Source: Turnera subulata | Taxonomy: Eukaryota; Streptophyta; Magnoliopsida; Malpighiales; Passifloraceae | Length of the DNA stretch: 64,000 nt | Assembly: GCA_028386065.3 (NCBI GenBank) | Contig: JAKUCV010001541.1 | Span: forward strand, 1 to 64,000 | Reading direction: 5' to 3' | Shown: one piece after another, positions 55,090 through 64,000 of the stretch | How the letters are laid out: the number at the start of each line of letters is the position of its first letter | Numbering within the stretch: position 1 is the stretch's first letter | Position numbers and translations under genes: made by a program | The notes under the pieces: generated by a model | Seen by the model: only the letters and a program-made list of their open reading frames with translations | Databases searched by the model: none | Told to the model about the DNA's origin: nothing

Positions 55090-55535
55090 GGTTAAACACC
55101 TTTTATATACCCGGAGTTTTCCCTTTGTCCCGATCGTGTACCCCGGAGTTTTTGTGTCCTTTTTATGTACCCCGAGTTTTAATTTTTATCCTATTTGTGT
55201 ACCTCGAGCAGCCCGGGTGATGACATGGCTATCTGCCCAGGTCCACTTGACACATGGCACAATGTCATTGGTGCCATATGGAAGCTTTGTGGGACCCACA
55301 AGCTAGAATATTTGAGTAATAAGGTGGGACCCACAATTTTATCCTTGTAGTACCAATAGAATTGCGACACGTGTCAAGTGGACCCAAACAGATTGCCATG
55401 TCATCCATTGGGCTGCCCGAGGTATAGAAAAGGGACAAAAATTGAAACTCGGGGTATATAAAACGGACACAAAAACTCCGGGGTATACAATCGGGACAAA
55501 AGGAAAACTCCAGATATATAGAAGGTGCTTAACCC
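55090..55535. mobile_element. Mutator-type MITE, 446 bp, 9-bp duplication
   Basis: It starts GGGTTAAACACC and ends GGTGCTTAACCC. The inverted repeats extend over about 90 bases with mismatches (CCCCGGAGTTTTTGTGTCC and its complement). AAAAACTTA flanks both sides (55081-55089 and 55536-55544). Long inverted ends and a 9-bp duplication fit the Mutator superfamily. It has no coding capacity. Confidence 0.9.
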
Positions 55536-56342
55536 AAAAACTTATGCACATTGAGTTTGAAATGAGCATGGTGGGAGAACTGAATTTCTTCCTGGGATTT
55601 CAAGTCAAGAAACTTGATGGTGGCATTTCTATTAATCAAGAAAAATATACACATGAGCTGCTGAAAAGATTTGGCTTGAATGAGGCCAAAACTACTCCAG
55701 AATGCTAAGGATGTTGATGTGAAATTATATAGAGGCAGGATAGTGTTTGATTGCATGCTAGATTTCAATCATGCACAAAAGAATCTCATCTTAGAGTTAT
55801 CAAGTGCATCTTCAAATATTTAAAAGGAACATCGTCTCTAGGCTTGTGGCATCCTAATGTAAGCTCTCTTGAGCTAACAAGCTACTCAGATGCAGACTTT
55901 GCAGGGTGCACCCTTGATAGAAAAGGTACAAGTGGTACTTGTCAACTACTTGGACAATGACTTCTATCTTGGTTGAGTAAAAAGCAAAATTCAGTGGCTA
56001 CTTCCACAACTGAGGCTGAATATGTAGCAGGTGGTGCATGTTGTGCACTAAGTGTTGTGGAAGAAACAAACACTTGTTGATTATGGGCTAACTTTTAACT
56101 GTGTTTCTATCTTTTGTGACAGCTCAAGTGCCTTCAATCTAACCAAAAATCATGTGCAACACTCTCGAACCAAACACATTGAAGTGAAACATCATTTTAT
56201 TCGAGACCAAGTGTTGAAGAAGGATGTGGCTTTTGAGTTTGTGAGAACTGAAAATCAACTAGCTGATATCTTTATCAAACCATTGAAGGAAGATCAATTC
56301 ACAAAAATCAGACTCGAGCTTGGAATTTGCAATTTATCATAA
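55536..56342 (+). pseudogene. C2 RT end and RNase H (broken)
   Basis: It continues as IEFEMSMVGELNFFLGFQVK (55550), then a stop and a deletion near 55705-55750 that removes the segment equal to C1 RGMIGSLLYLTATRP. Next are IFKYLKGTSSLGLWHPNV, SYSDADFAGCTLDRK with an RNase H Asp, STTEAEYVAGG with Glu, a frameshift near 56045, and the end ENQLADIFIKPLKEDQFTKI with stop at 56340-56342. Same ending as C1. Confidence 0.9.
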
Positions 56343-56407
56343 GTATTCTTATTTGGCTTCACTTTTGGCTTTTATGTGCTCATGCATATCATAACACACT
56401 GCACACA

Positions 56408-57244
56408 TAGATTTGGCAATTCGTGTTATCGTGTCGGGTTGAACAGGTAAACGGGTTCCGATTCTTCAACCCGACCCGACCCGTTTAGTAATCGTAACGT
56501 GTCGTGTCCAACCCGTATTATCGTGTCGGGTTCGGGTTGACCCGCGGATTGCCTATTAAATCTAACAAGCCTAAAAATCAATTTGAAATTGGAATAAAGT
56601 CTATTTTCATCATTGTATTAGACCTCAAAGTTAAAAGTCATCCCTGTATTGGATTTTGGTTTGTTTTCATCCCTCTATTTGTGATTTTGGCTTATTTTCA
56701 TCCTTGTGTTCACCTTTTTGGCCTATTTGGAGGGATGAAAACAAGCCAAAATCCTCGAACAGAGGGATGCAAATAAGCCAAAACTAATACAGGGATGACT
56801 TTCAACTTTATGGTCTAACACAGGGATGAAAAAAGGCTTTAATCCATTTGAAATTATTCTATTTTGAACAAATTGTTGTATTTTTTAAAACAAATATACA
56901 TATAATTAGATTTTCTCATATATTAAATAAGATTATAAATTGTAGAATCATAGTATAATAGTATTTTAATGCATTTATAAAAATATTTTTGGATAATTTT
57001 AGTAACTTTGGCCTTAAATATTAAATAAGACTTGTATTAAATAAGTAAAATATCTATACCCTTAATATAATCAAGTCATAACCTATCGGTTTGGTAGGTC
57101 AACTGGCAACCTGACGTGTTAATTTTCTGTCGTGTCGGGTCGACCTATTTAACTTAACGGGTTGAAAATTTCTAACCTATACTTGCTAATCTCGTGACGG
57201 GTTTGTATCGGGTTGTCGTGTCAATTCCCGTTTTGCCAAATCTA
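56408..57244. mobile_element. Non-autonomous hAT element, 837 bp, 8-bp duplication
   Basis: It starts TAGATTTGGCAA and ends TTGCCAAATCTA, the kind of terminal repeat usual in hAT elements. The flanks are TGCACACA (56400-56407) and TGAACACA (57245-57252), an 8-bp duplication with one change. Near both ends are GGGTTGACCCG-type stretches common in plant hAT elements. No transposase. It contains another MITE at 56591-56845. Confidence 0.85.
56591..56845. mobile_element. 255-bp foldback MITE inside the hAT element, 10-bp duplication
   Basis: It starts GGAATAAAGTC and ends GGCTTTAATCC, with arms of more than 100 bases (TCATCCCTGTATT and its complement). ATTTGAAATT flanks both sides (56581-56590 and 56846-56855). 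Duplication of 9-10 bp suggests a Mutator-like origin. Confidence 0.88.
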
Positions 57245-57252
57245 TGAACACA

Positions 57253-57689
57253 TAAACACCTAAAAATATTCAATTGTCATACCTTTCACACTTGCACTAA
57301 GCATATGAGCATATGGTGACAAGTCATGGCTGCAATCAAATCATCAAGGACATTAAATAGAAAAAGCTACAATATTTAGTTCGAGAATGAGCCAAAACTT
57401 ATTACCCAGCGGTCCATGTGCAACGGTCAATGAAAAAGAAGAAAAGAAAGTAGGGTCAAAACGGGGAGTTTTGACAAACGGTTAAGTTGTGTCTCCCGCG
57501 TTTGACAGAAAGAGAATAAAAGCTGCAAAAAGGTGGAAGTTACATTTATGGAAGTGGTCGGGAATCTCTCCATAAAATCTGTGACTACCTCTCTCCTTCC
57601 TCCATTACCCACTTTCCTTTCAACTCCCACTTTCAGTTATTATCTCAAACACAATAACTTCTAAGTAACCCTAGAAATTCTTCTCCATC
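57253..57689 (+). other. C2 spacer between pol and third ORF
   Basis: Non-coding text before the ORF3 start, matching the position of the C1 spacer at 6291-7137. No gene was seen. Confidence 0.6.
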
Positions 57690-60600
57690 ATGAGGACTAA
57701 CACCGAAAAAGGGAAAGCCCCGAAACAAATTACCACAAAGCAAATGCCACCAAAACCTCCTACACCTCCAAAAGGAAGAACAAAAGTTGTTGCTACAAAA
57801 CCTTTCTTTCCAAAGCCCTCAGTAGTTGAAAAGAAGAAGAGCAAGGCAATCGAAGAGAGTACAAGCCCTGAATTAACTTCACCAAAAAGAGAGGTTGCGG
57901 TGCAGTTCGAGAAGCTCAAGCTTAGAGCACAACCTGAGGATTCTCAACTCAAAGAAACCTCAATGCCTCCTAAAGAAGAATCTGATCCCAAAGTCCATGC
58001 CTTCAATCTTGAAGAAACACCACCGGGTAACATCTTTGAATCTAGGATCTTTACTTCTGCTCCTTTTAGTGTTCGCGTTTCAAGTTCTAGGGAGGTCTAT
58101 ATTGCTGAGAAAACCATGTTAGGATTTGTTGAGACACACTCAGATGCTAGGAATATTGTTGTTGATAGCACTGTTATGAGCACTGAAAAAGAGGCTGAAT
58201 CTAGTGAAAAGATCAAATCTTTATCTCAAACCAATGTTGTTGGTGAGGATTCTGGTTCCACAAAAATCAAAAGAAATATTCTTGCTGAGTTTGTGAGATC
58301 GTTTGTACCACATCCGGGAAAAGATGCTGAAGAGTTTTATGCAGAGAAGATGAGGGAATTAGGAGGAGTCCTAGATAATTTCAAGGGTAATTCTGAAGCA
58401 AATAGAGAAGATTTGGCTGTGGTGCGAGCCAAATCTGCTAGCCCTGAAAAGCAGAAGTTGGCTGAAGAAGAAGCGAAATCCGGAGAACCAAAAAGGACAA
58501 AAGAAGTTGAGAAGGATAAAAGTGCAAAGAAGGTTGATGAAATCCCTCTTGGGACTCCAATCTCAGAAAATGATATTGATTCCAAGAATGATTTGGTTCA
58601 AGCTGCAAAGATTGGAAAAGAAGCAGCTAAAAAGGCAGAAGAAGAGATTGTGATAAACCAAAGCTTACTTCCTGAACTCGGGTGTTTCTTGGTTCCTACA
58701 GTGGCCACATGTTCATTCCCAACAGGCCTGGATGTTAATTGGTTTGGCTGCCTTGTGGACGATGTGGATATCCCGCAATGCCTTGATCTTCAATCAGAAA
58801 CCGGTGCATGTGGATCTCTTGTTTGACTAGGTGATTGCTCGTGCATTTTGGTGGTTTAAACTCCAGCACCCTCATTTTCCTTTTAGCGCGGGCGCTGTGC
58901 ATGCGTCCCCTGAACTTTTGAAAAATTGGCGTGTAGGGAGTGTCGTCACGGTTCGCTTTTCCAAGTGATATTTAGTGTTCTGGAGGCGTCCTTAGTTAGC
59001 AGTGTCTTGTACAGCTCATATACAATACATGTACATATGATTGACACTTAATAAAGATATTTGATTAGTATAAAAAAAAAAAAGCTTGCTTCCTGAAGAG
59101 AAAGATGAAAATGTGCTGCTAGAAGGAGATTTGGCTCAACCAGAGACCAAATTTGAAGCTGAGAAAGTCGTCCCACAAGCTGAACCTGAGAAAGAGGCTG
59201 AGAGTTCTAAGACCAAATCTAATGCACCGAAACCAAAGGTGCCAAAGCACTTGTCTGAAACCCTAACTACATAGACACCAAGAGCTTGACTTCTCAGGCC
59301 AAGCACACCTGCACAAACTGTGTTTGGAAGAGGAGGAAAGAAGCTTGGAGAGAAAGTTGTTGAAGTGGAGTCTGATGAGGACAAAAGTGAGAATTCACCT
59401 ATTGATGGAGGTGACAAGAGCTCCAAAAAGAGAAAGAGGAGTGAAGAAGACAAAAAGAAATTTGTTGATGAATTGGCTGCTGAAGAGCCAAATAACAGTG
59501 ACAATGAACCAAATGAGAGTGACAAGGAACAGAATTCTGAGGATGAACCAGAGAATGAGAATGAGTCGGACAAGAAAGGGTCTGATGATAATTCTGAAGA
59601 AAGAGATGATGATGATGATGATGATAATAAGGAAGATGATAAGGAAGAGAAAGGAGAGGACGATGACAAAGGGCTTGAGGTTGAGGAGGAATCGTAAAAC
59701 GAGGAAGAAACTACCCCAACTCCAGCCAAAAGAAAGCTAAAGGCTCTGACCAAGTCCAGATCAAGCAAGAAGGCAAAGAAGAAGTACTTCACACATACTC
59801 CTACCTGCACCATGGTTCTAAGTGACTTTAAGGGAATCGGTGTAGCAAAAATTTTGAAAGATGCTAAGCTCAATACCGTAGCTACTTTGAAGGAACAAGG
59901 GTATGAAGCTTTGATGAAGGATTTCTATGACGACAAGACTAAAAGGTATGGGAATGATGGTTTGCTCACTTGCATCAAGACTAAGATCAAAGGGAAGAAG
60001 GTAACAATGACAACATAAATGATCTGTGATTTGTTGAAAATGAAGTCAAGAAAGATAAGGTTCCATGATTCTGTATCTGGAACTCCAATCAACATTCCGA
60101 AGACTCCTTGTCACTTCAAGCAAAATCAGCTTCTCTTTGGTAGCAACAAATCTGGTTTTTACAACTCTTTGAAGCCAAGAGAGAGAACTCTAATATATAC
60201 TCTGGCTCGGATCATCATGCCAAGCAAGAATTCTCGTACTATGATCAAGAAACTTGATCAGTGCATCATTGCTTGCCTTATCGAGTGTTCTTCCATCTAC
60301 CTCAGTACTCTAATCCTCCATCACATGGGTATCTACAAGGAACACTCTCATGGTGCACTCATTAACTTGCTGGCAAAACAATTGAATATTAAGCCCACTG
60401 ATGCTGATAAGCCAATTAGGCTCAAGGAAATCAATGCTGACAATTTGGCTTAGATGTAACTCAAGTCTAATCTTGATGGGGAATACTCTTTGACTAAATT
60501 TGCTGTCACAAAGGATCATAAGCTTGAGGAACTAAAAGCTCTAGTTACTGGGATGAAGAATGAAATTGGTGAGCTAAAGAGAGAGGTAAATTATATCAGG

Positions 60601-60690
60601 AGCCAATTGAAGAAATTCCAGACCACGACATTTGAGAAACTTGACCAAATTGCTACAGCTCTTACTCAAGATGATTCTGATGAAGATTGA
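57690..60690 (+). pseudogene. Third ORF of C2: acidic, lysine-rich protein (broken, LINE insertion)
   Basis: ATG at 57690 (MRTNTEKGKAPKQI) opens a clean frame to 58660: Pro/Lys-rich start, KRNILAEFVRSFVPHPGKDA (58269) and a Lys/Glu-rich helix. A LINE fragment (58677-59081) interrupts. After it: a stop at 59272-59274; an acidic segment with SKKRKRS (59419-59439) and long Asp/Glu runs to a stop at 59695-59697; a folded domain (MVLSDFKGIGVAKILKDA, 59812, to IIACLIECSSIYLSTLIL, 60265) with a stop at 60016-60018; and a coiled-coil end KLEELKALVTGMKNEIGELK (60520-60579). The stop is at 60688-60690. The same layout in C1 shows conservation within this lineage. Function is unknown; no membrane segment is seen. 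Confidence 0.8.
58677..59081 (+). mobile_element. 5'-truncated L1-type LINE, 405 bp, with poly(A) and 16-bp duplication
   Basis: The end carries AATAAAG (59050-59056) and a run of A. AAGCTTRCTTCCTGAA flanks both sides (58661-58676 and 59082-59097). One frame reads AALWTMWISRNALIFNQKPV then VIARAFWWFK, the style of the C-terminal end of plant L1 ORF2, with a TAG before VIARAF. Truncation, poly(A) and a long duplication fit target-primed reverse transcription. Confidence 0.85.
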
Positions 60691-61369
60691 TACTTCATAA
60701 ATTTGATGCTCTTAGGTCATGCATTGCATTCCGATTTGCATTTTAGTTAAGTACTTTTATAACTATCCTACTTATGGTTTGTATAACCTGAATATTTGGC
60801 TTGCTTTTAGATATTTGGTTTCATATGCTTTCTTATATTTGCTTTTAGATCTATAAATTATCTACCTCACATATTATTTATGTTTGCTCTTTTGCTGATG
60901 ACAAAGGGGGAGATAATATATGATTGTTGTAGAATGCTAAATGATATTGCTGCGGTATACCTTGTAATTATTTTCTGATGCAGGGAACAACATTTGGCTC
61001 AGTGAAACAGCCAAATATGATCGCTAAGAAATTTGCGCTTATAATGCAGGGAAAGATCTGGCTCTATGAAAAAGCCAAATGATAATCTCGATATACTAAA
61101 AATTTCATTGCAGGTTATATGTATATGAAAATTTTGGGTACGGAATCATACCAATCAACAAAGTATAGTGTGGTTGGGGAGCTAATGGCAAAAATTCTTT
61201 AGAAAATTTTCTTTAAGTATACTAGGCATAAACTCAGGGGGAGCATTTCGCTGATTGAATGAGCGAAATGAACGCGTTATAAATATCTTGATTATGTCTA
61301 TGAAACAGGGGGAGCTTATTTTTTAGGCAGAAATGACAACATATTTGTCATCATAAAATAGGAGAAGAT
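60691..61369 (+). other. C2 3' non-coding region with hairpins and polypurine tract
   Basis: It contains ATTTGGCT-N9-AGCCAAAT at 60992-61016, a looser copy TGGCT-N9-AGCCA at 61059-61077, single ATTTGGY motifs (60793, 60820), several AGGGGGAG tracts (60906, 61237, 61309) and a final purine tract ATAGGAGAAGAT before the LTR. No gene. Confidence 0.8.
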
Positions 61370-62437
61370 TGTTAGCTAAACATGTGATTAAGGACTTAAT
61401 TAAGTCATTAATGAAGTCTAACCTTATTTAGTATATTTGTGATGATTATTCAAAGACTATTATATTATTTTGATGATTAACAAACATTTTGGCAAGCCTT
61501 GTGTGTTTTAAGTATTGGCAAAAAATTTGGTTTCTCGCAGAAAACAAAACCAGGAAGATTTGGCTTCACCGCATCGACCGAAAGGGTCGCTTTCTAGGCA
61601 GTTGGCGCTACGGTCCCAAAAGTTGCAGCGGTGGTCCCAAAAAGTAGTTGACATTAAAGCAACTTCACTAACCGTTATACTTGCTCTCTAAGGGTCAGAA
61701 AAAGATCAGAAAAATAGTCCTCACATCCTCTCTCACCTTTGGAAGATTTGGTGGTCCTCACTTTCCATTTTTGGAAATCTTTTTGAAGAAAGATAATTTC
61801 TGGCCCAGAAATATCCTGTTCTGGCTCATCCACGTTGACAGTTCTTTTAATGGAGCAAGAGGTCAACTCATGTGCCACCTGGAAGCCTACTAGCCGTTGA
61901 GGTACACTCCTCCCCATCCTTGGAATCTATAAATAGAGGATTGAAGCATCACAACAACTCAAGCTAGCCATTTAAGAGATTCTAAGTTGTGAAAAAGTGC
62001 TTGCATTGAGAGATATTATTTTTGCTCAAATTGTGTAACTTCTTGAGTGAGTCACACTTGAAGCTTTGCTTATTGAAAGGTTGTAATCAGTAAGATTAGG
62101 GGTAAATCTTGTTGGATAGACAAAGCTTGGTTCAGCTTTGGGTTAGGTTTTACAAGTTAAGACCGCAAAAACTTGTGTACTATAGATTTTTGGTTCATTT
62201 GTGAAAACCAAATCTAGTGGATAGTTAGAAATCCTAAAGGGGAGACCTTTAGGTAGTGGATGTACTCACTGTTGGGGGAACCATCCTTAACTACCTAAGT
62301 TCTTTAATTCTTTATCTTCATTATTGTACTTCCAATCAGTTTCACATTTGGATTCACATCAAAAACCAAATCTTTAGAAAAGCCAAAAAGAAGGAAACGC
62401 TAATTCAACCCCCCTTCTTAGCATATTTGGGCCAACA
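61370..62437 (+). repeat. 3' LTR of C2
   Basis: It runs TGTTAGCTAAACATG ... TATTTGGGCCAACA, 1068 bp. Both ends resemble those of the C1 LTR (TGATGACCAAAACATG ... TATTTGGGCTAACA). It has TATA box TATAAATAG at 61928-61936 and a C tract (62409-62414) where C1 has its long C run. The flank is AATTC. The 5' LTR is missing. Confidence 0.88.
61928..61936 (+). promoter_or_regulatory. TATA-box candidate in the C2 3' LTR
   Basis: TATAAATAG, about 560 bases into the LTR, followed by CAACTCAAGC. Any transcript would run out into the LINE remnant. Confidence 0.5.
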
Positions 62438-63170
62438 AATTCAACATGGCCTCCCTAGAACTAAATTTCAACAAGACATGGTAATCCCCCAAAAATTTGA
62501 TATTCACCTTTTGATTGAAACTTGAAGAAACCGAACCCTCAATATCACTAAGGCCAATACTTTCCTTGATAACTCCGAAGGAATAGGATCTAAAAGTATT
62601 CTTCCACTCAGGGCTCGGATTGAACCCAATTTTTTATGTCCCTTCTGATTCTCCTCGAATCCCCTCGACAGGGATGGACCCGGTCTTCTTGCCATAATTC
62701 ATACCAACCACCTGAGAATAAGAACAGCCTTCTCGTGTCTGACCATAGAAGCCAAGGTGCCTATTTGCCTTCTCTGCATATACTCTATGATTGTCTCTCA
62801 CATTCCTCTTCCTATTTTTTTCAATATTAACATTTATCATACCAATACATTGCATATTAATCTTATCATCTAGCTCAGTCATATTGCCCCTATTTTCAAA
62901 ATGCACAAACCGTATCGGATTCCTGGCCATGTTGGTTTCTCAGGGATAAAAATATCCATGATAGTTCCAAACTTCGACATCTCACGGTACACATCAGAAG
63001 GTTGCCATCCGGTTGGTAGATTTTTTTTCCACGTACAAGGTTGTTACCCTTTTACTATCCACTGCCTATTGAATGACCTCTCTAAACCATTTAGAGAAAA
63101 TATCGGCTTCATCTACCTGTTTTGCTTGAAGATGACTGTAATGCTCCAGTCCTTGACTCGATCCTGATGC
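62438..63170 (-). pseudogene. LINE ORF1 remnant with RNA-binding (RRM-like) domain
   Basis: Read on the minus strand: LPTGWQPSDVYREMSKFGTI then MDIFIPEK (about 63020-62940), after a frameshift IRFVHFENRGNMTELDDKIN (about 62916-62857), forming an RRM-like fold with an aromatic VHFEN RNP1-type motif. Then VRDNHRVYAEKANRHLGF, REGCSYSQVVGMNYGK, a stop near 62634, and FLGDYHVLLKFSSREAMLN up to 62438. Plant L1 ORF1 proteins have this order: RRM, then a conserved segment ending in a VLL.FSS-type motif. C2 is inserted at its end. A host RNA-binding gene is possible but less likely. Confidence 0.6.
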
Positions 63171-64000
63171 ACCAGGGTCCCGATGATTTGCTATATCCCA
63201 TTGACCAAACACTGACCCATTGCCTTATGAATTATGTTAACCATAAATTAGAATTTTTTTTATTGTTTGTTTAGTTTCTAATTTTATAATATTTCATGTT
63301 AATAATTTAACACCGATTGGTTAGCAAGGAGCAACCCCAGCTTCACTAGTAAGGCAGCCGATGAAGACGAATTTTACAATATTACTATTACATGTATAAC
63401 TTGGTGGTTTAAGTCCAATCAAAGCTTCCCATATAGCACAACGACTGTATAGTATGGAGAAGCCGTTGGATGAATTAGGTGAACGGTGAACCTATGTTGT
63501 TTGCCGAGTTTTGCTATTGCTTGCTGTTGATGTAAGTTGCTTAGTGTGCCTTGGGTGTGTTTTTGATTTTTTTTTTCTATACTAGTGGTGGTTATCGTAT
63601 CTTTTAGATCAGGTGATGCAATATCTTAAAGGCTATTGGTTTTTAATAGAAGTTACATCGATTAGCGTAAAAGCAACATTTTAGGTGATTGATTGCATTC
63701 CATTATGACCGGCCAATATGGAAAGCAATTTTCCTAGATTAAAAAATTATCTATATAAATATATTAAATCAGAGACTAAGATCTCTGGTGTTGACACATG
63801 GCAAAGTTCATGCTATTCTGATATGCCATGTGGCAAAGAGTTTATTCATCAATTAACAACTGCAATAATGGTCAGTAGCATAAATAAGCACCTTACCTTA
63901 TTTCATGAAAATGTCACCCTTAGCTACATTAAATCAGGGCCATTATGAAAATACCAAACGTAAAACCTATATATTATATCTCATTCATGTGCAAAACGTC
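63171..64000. other. No recognisable gene
   Basis: AT-rich text with T runs (63250-63258, 63568-63577). The one frame of note (63718-63948, 76 codons) shows no familiar motif or compositional signal and is probably chance. No LTR or inverted-repeat end was recognised. Confidence 0.45.

Larger units (their letters stand above)
46801..62437 (+). mobile_element. Sirevirus-like Ty1/Copia retrotransposon C2, 5' end missing
   Basis: It begins inside gag (AYKIWRLFCVTHE) at the very end of element X and runs through gag, protease, integrase, RT, RNase H and third ORF to a 3' LTR at 61370-62437. It is about 9.3 kb without the insertions: element A, a Mutator-type MITE, a hAT element and a LINE fragment. 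Protein order and the third ORF match C1. Many stops make it inactive. Confidence 0.9.

Noticed and set aside
58677..59081. Processed pseudogene of a host mRNA
   Set aside because: Another frame shows WTMWISRNALIFNQKP, in the style of the L1 ORF2 end, so a LINE is the better call.
63718..63948. 76-codon frame near the window end
   Set aside because: No motif, neighbour or composition to support it.

Overview
The window is plant nuclear DNA, most likely from a eudicot with a repeat-rich genome (inference). It is made almost wholly of retrotransposons inserted into one another. The evidence is Ty1/Copia Sirevirus-type gag-pol, Athila and Tat/Ogre primer-binding sites, TG...CA LTRs with 5-bp target-site duplications, a plant-mobile-domain ORF, MITEs and L1-type LINE pieces. 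No intact host gene was found, nearly every coding region is broken, and no rRNA, tRNA or CRISPR was seen.

Layout. (1) 1-192 is the 3' end of a Gypsy LTR identical to one at 51870-52061; 193-1080 is a degraded Tat/Ogre-like remnant. (2) 2100-14488, minus strand: a Sirevirus-like Copia (C1) with both LTRs, gag, protease, integrase, RT/RNase H and an extra acidic third ORF. Its pol is broken by a Gypsy fragment (8835-10105), and one LTR carries an 89-base G run. (3) 14815-46800, minus strand: a Tat/Ogre-like element (X) with no visible gag-pol, an antisense plant-mobile-domain ORF (22737-24229) and several tandem arrays. Its 3' LTR holds Gypsy element B (15982-20268). Its 5' LTR holds a chromovirus-like element (31100-45267), whose own 3.3-kb LTR holds a solo LTR (32461-33851) and an Athila deletion derivative (35287-43211), which in turn carries a 321-bp foldback element. 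(4) 46801-62437, plus strand: a second Sirevirus-like Copia (C2) missing its 5' end. It is interrupted by Gypsy element A (47431-52061), a Mutator-type MITE, a hAT element that itself contains a MITE, and a truncated LINE. (5) 62438-63170, minus strand: LINE ORF1 remains into which the C2 3' LTR is inserted. 63171-64000 is unassigned.

Most worth following: elements A and B are related non-autonomous Gypsy elements with long open frames in which the pol genes have decayed and been replaced by a shared Lys/Glu repeat plus a conserved core; A also carries a regular array of paired AACATCGATGTT palindromes. C1 and C2 carry short family-specific hairpins in non-coding DNA and also inside gag and ORF3. 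X carries an antisense mobile-domain gene. All identifications rest on reading the sequence and recalled family features; no database search was run.
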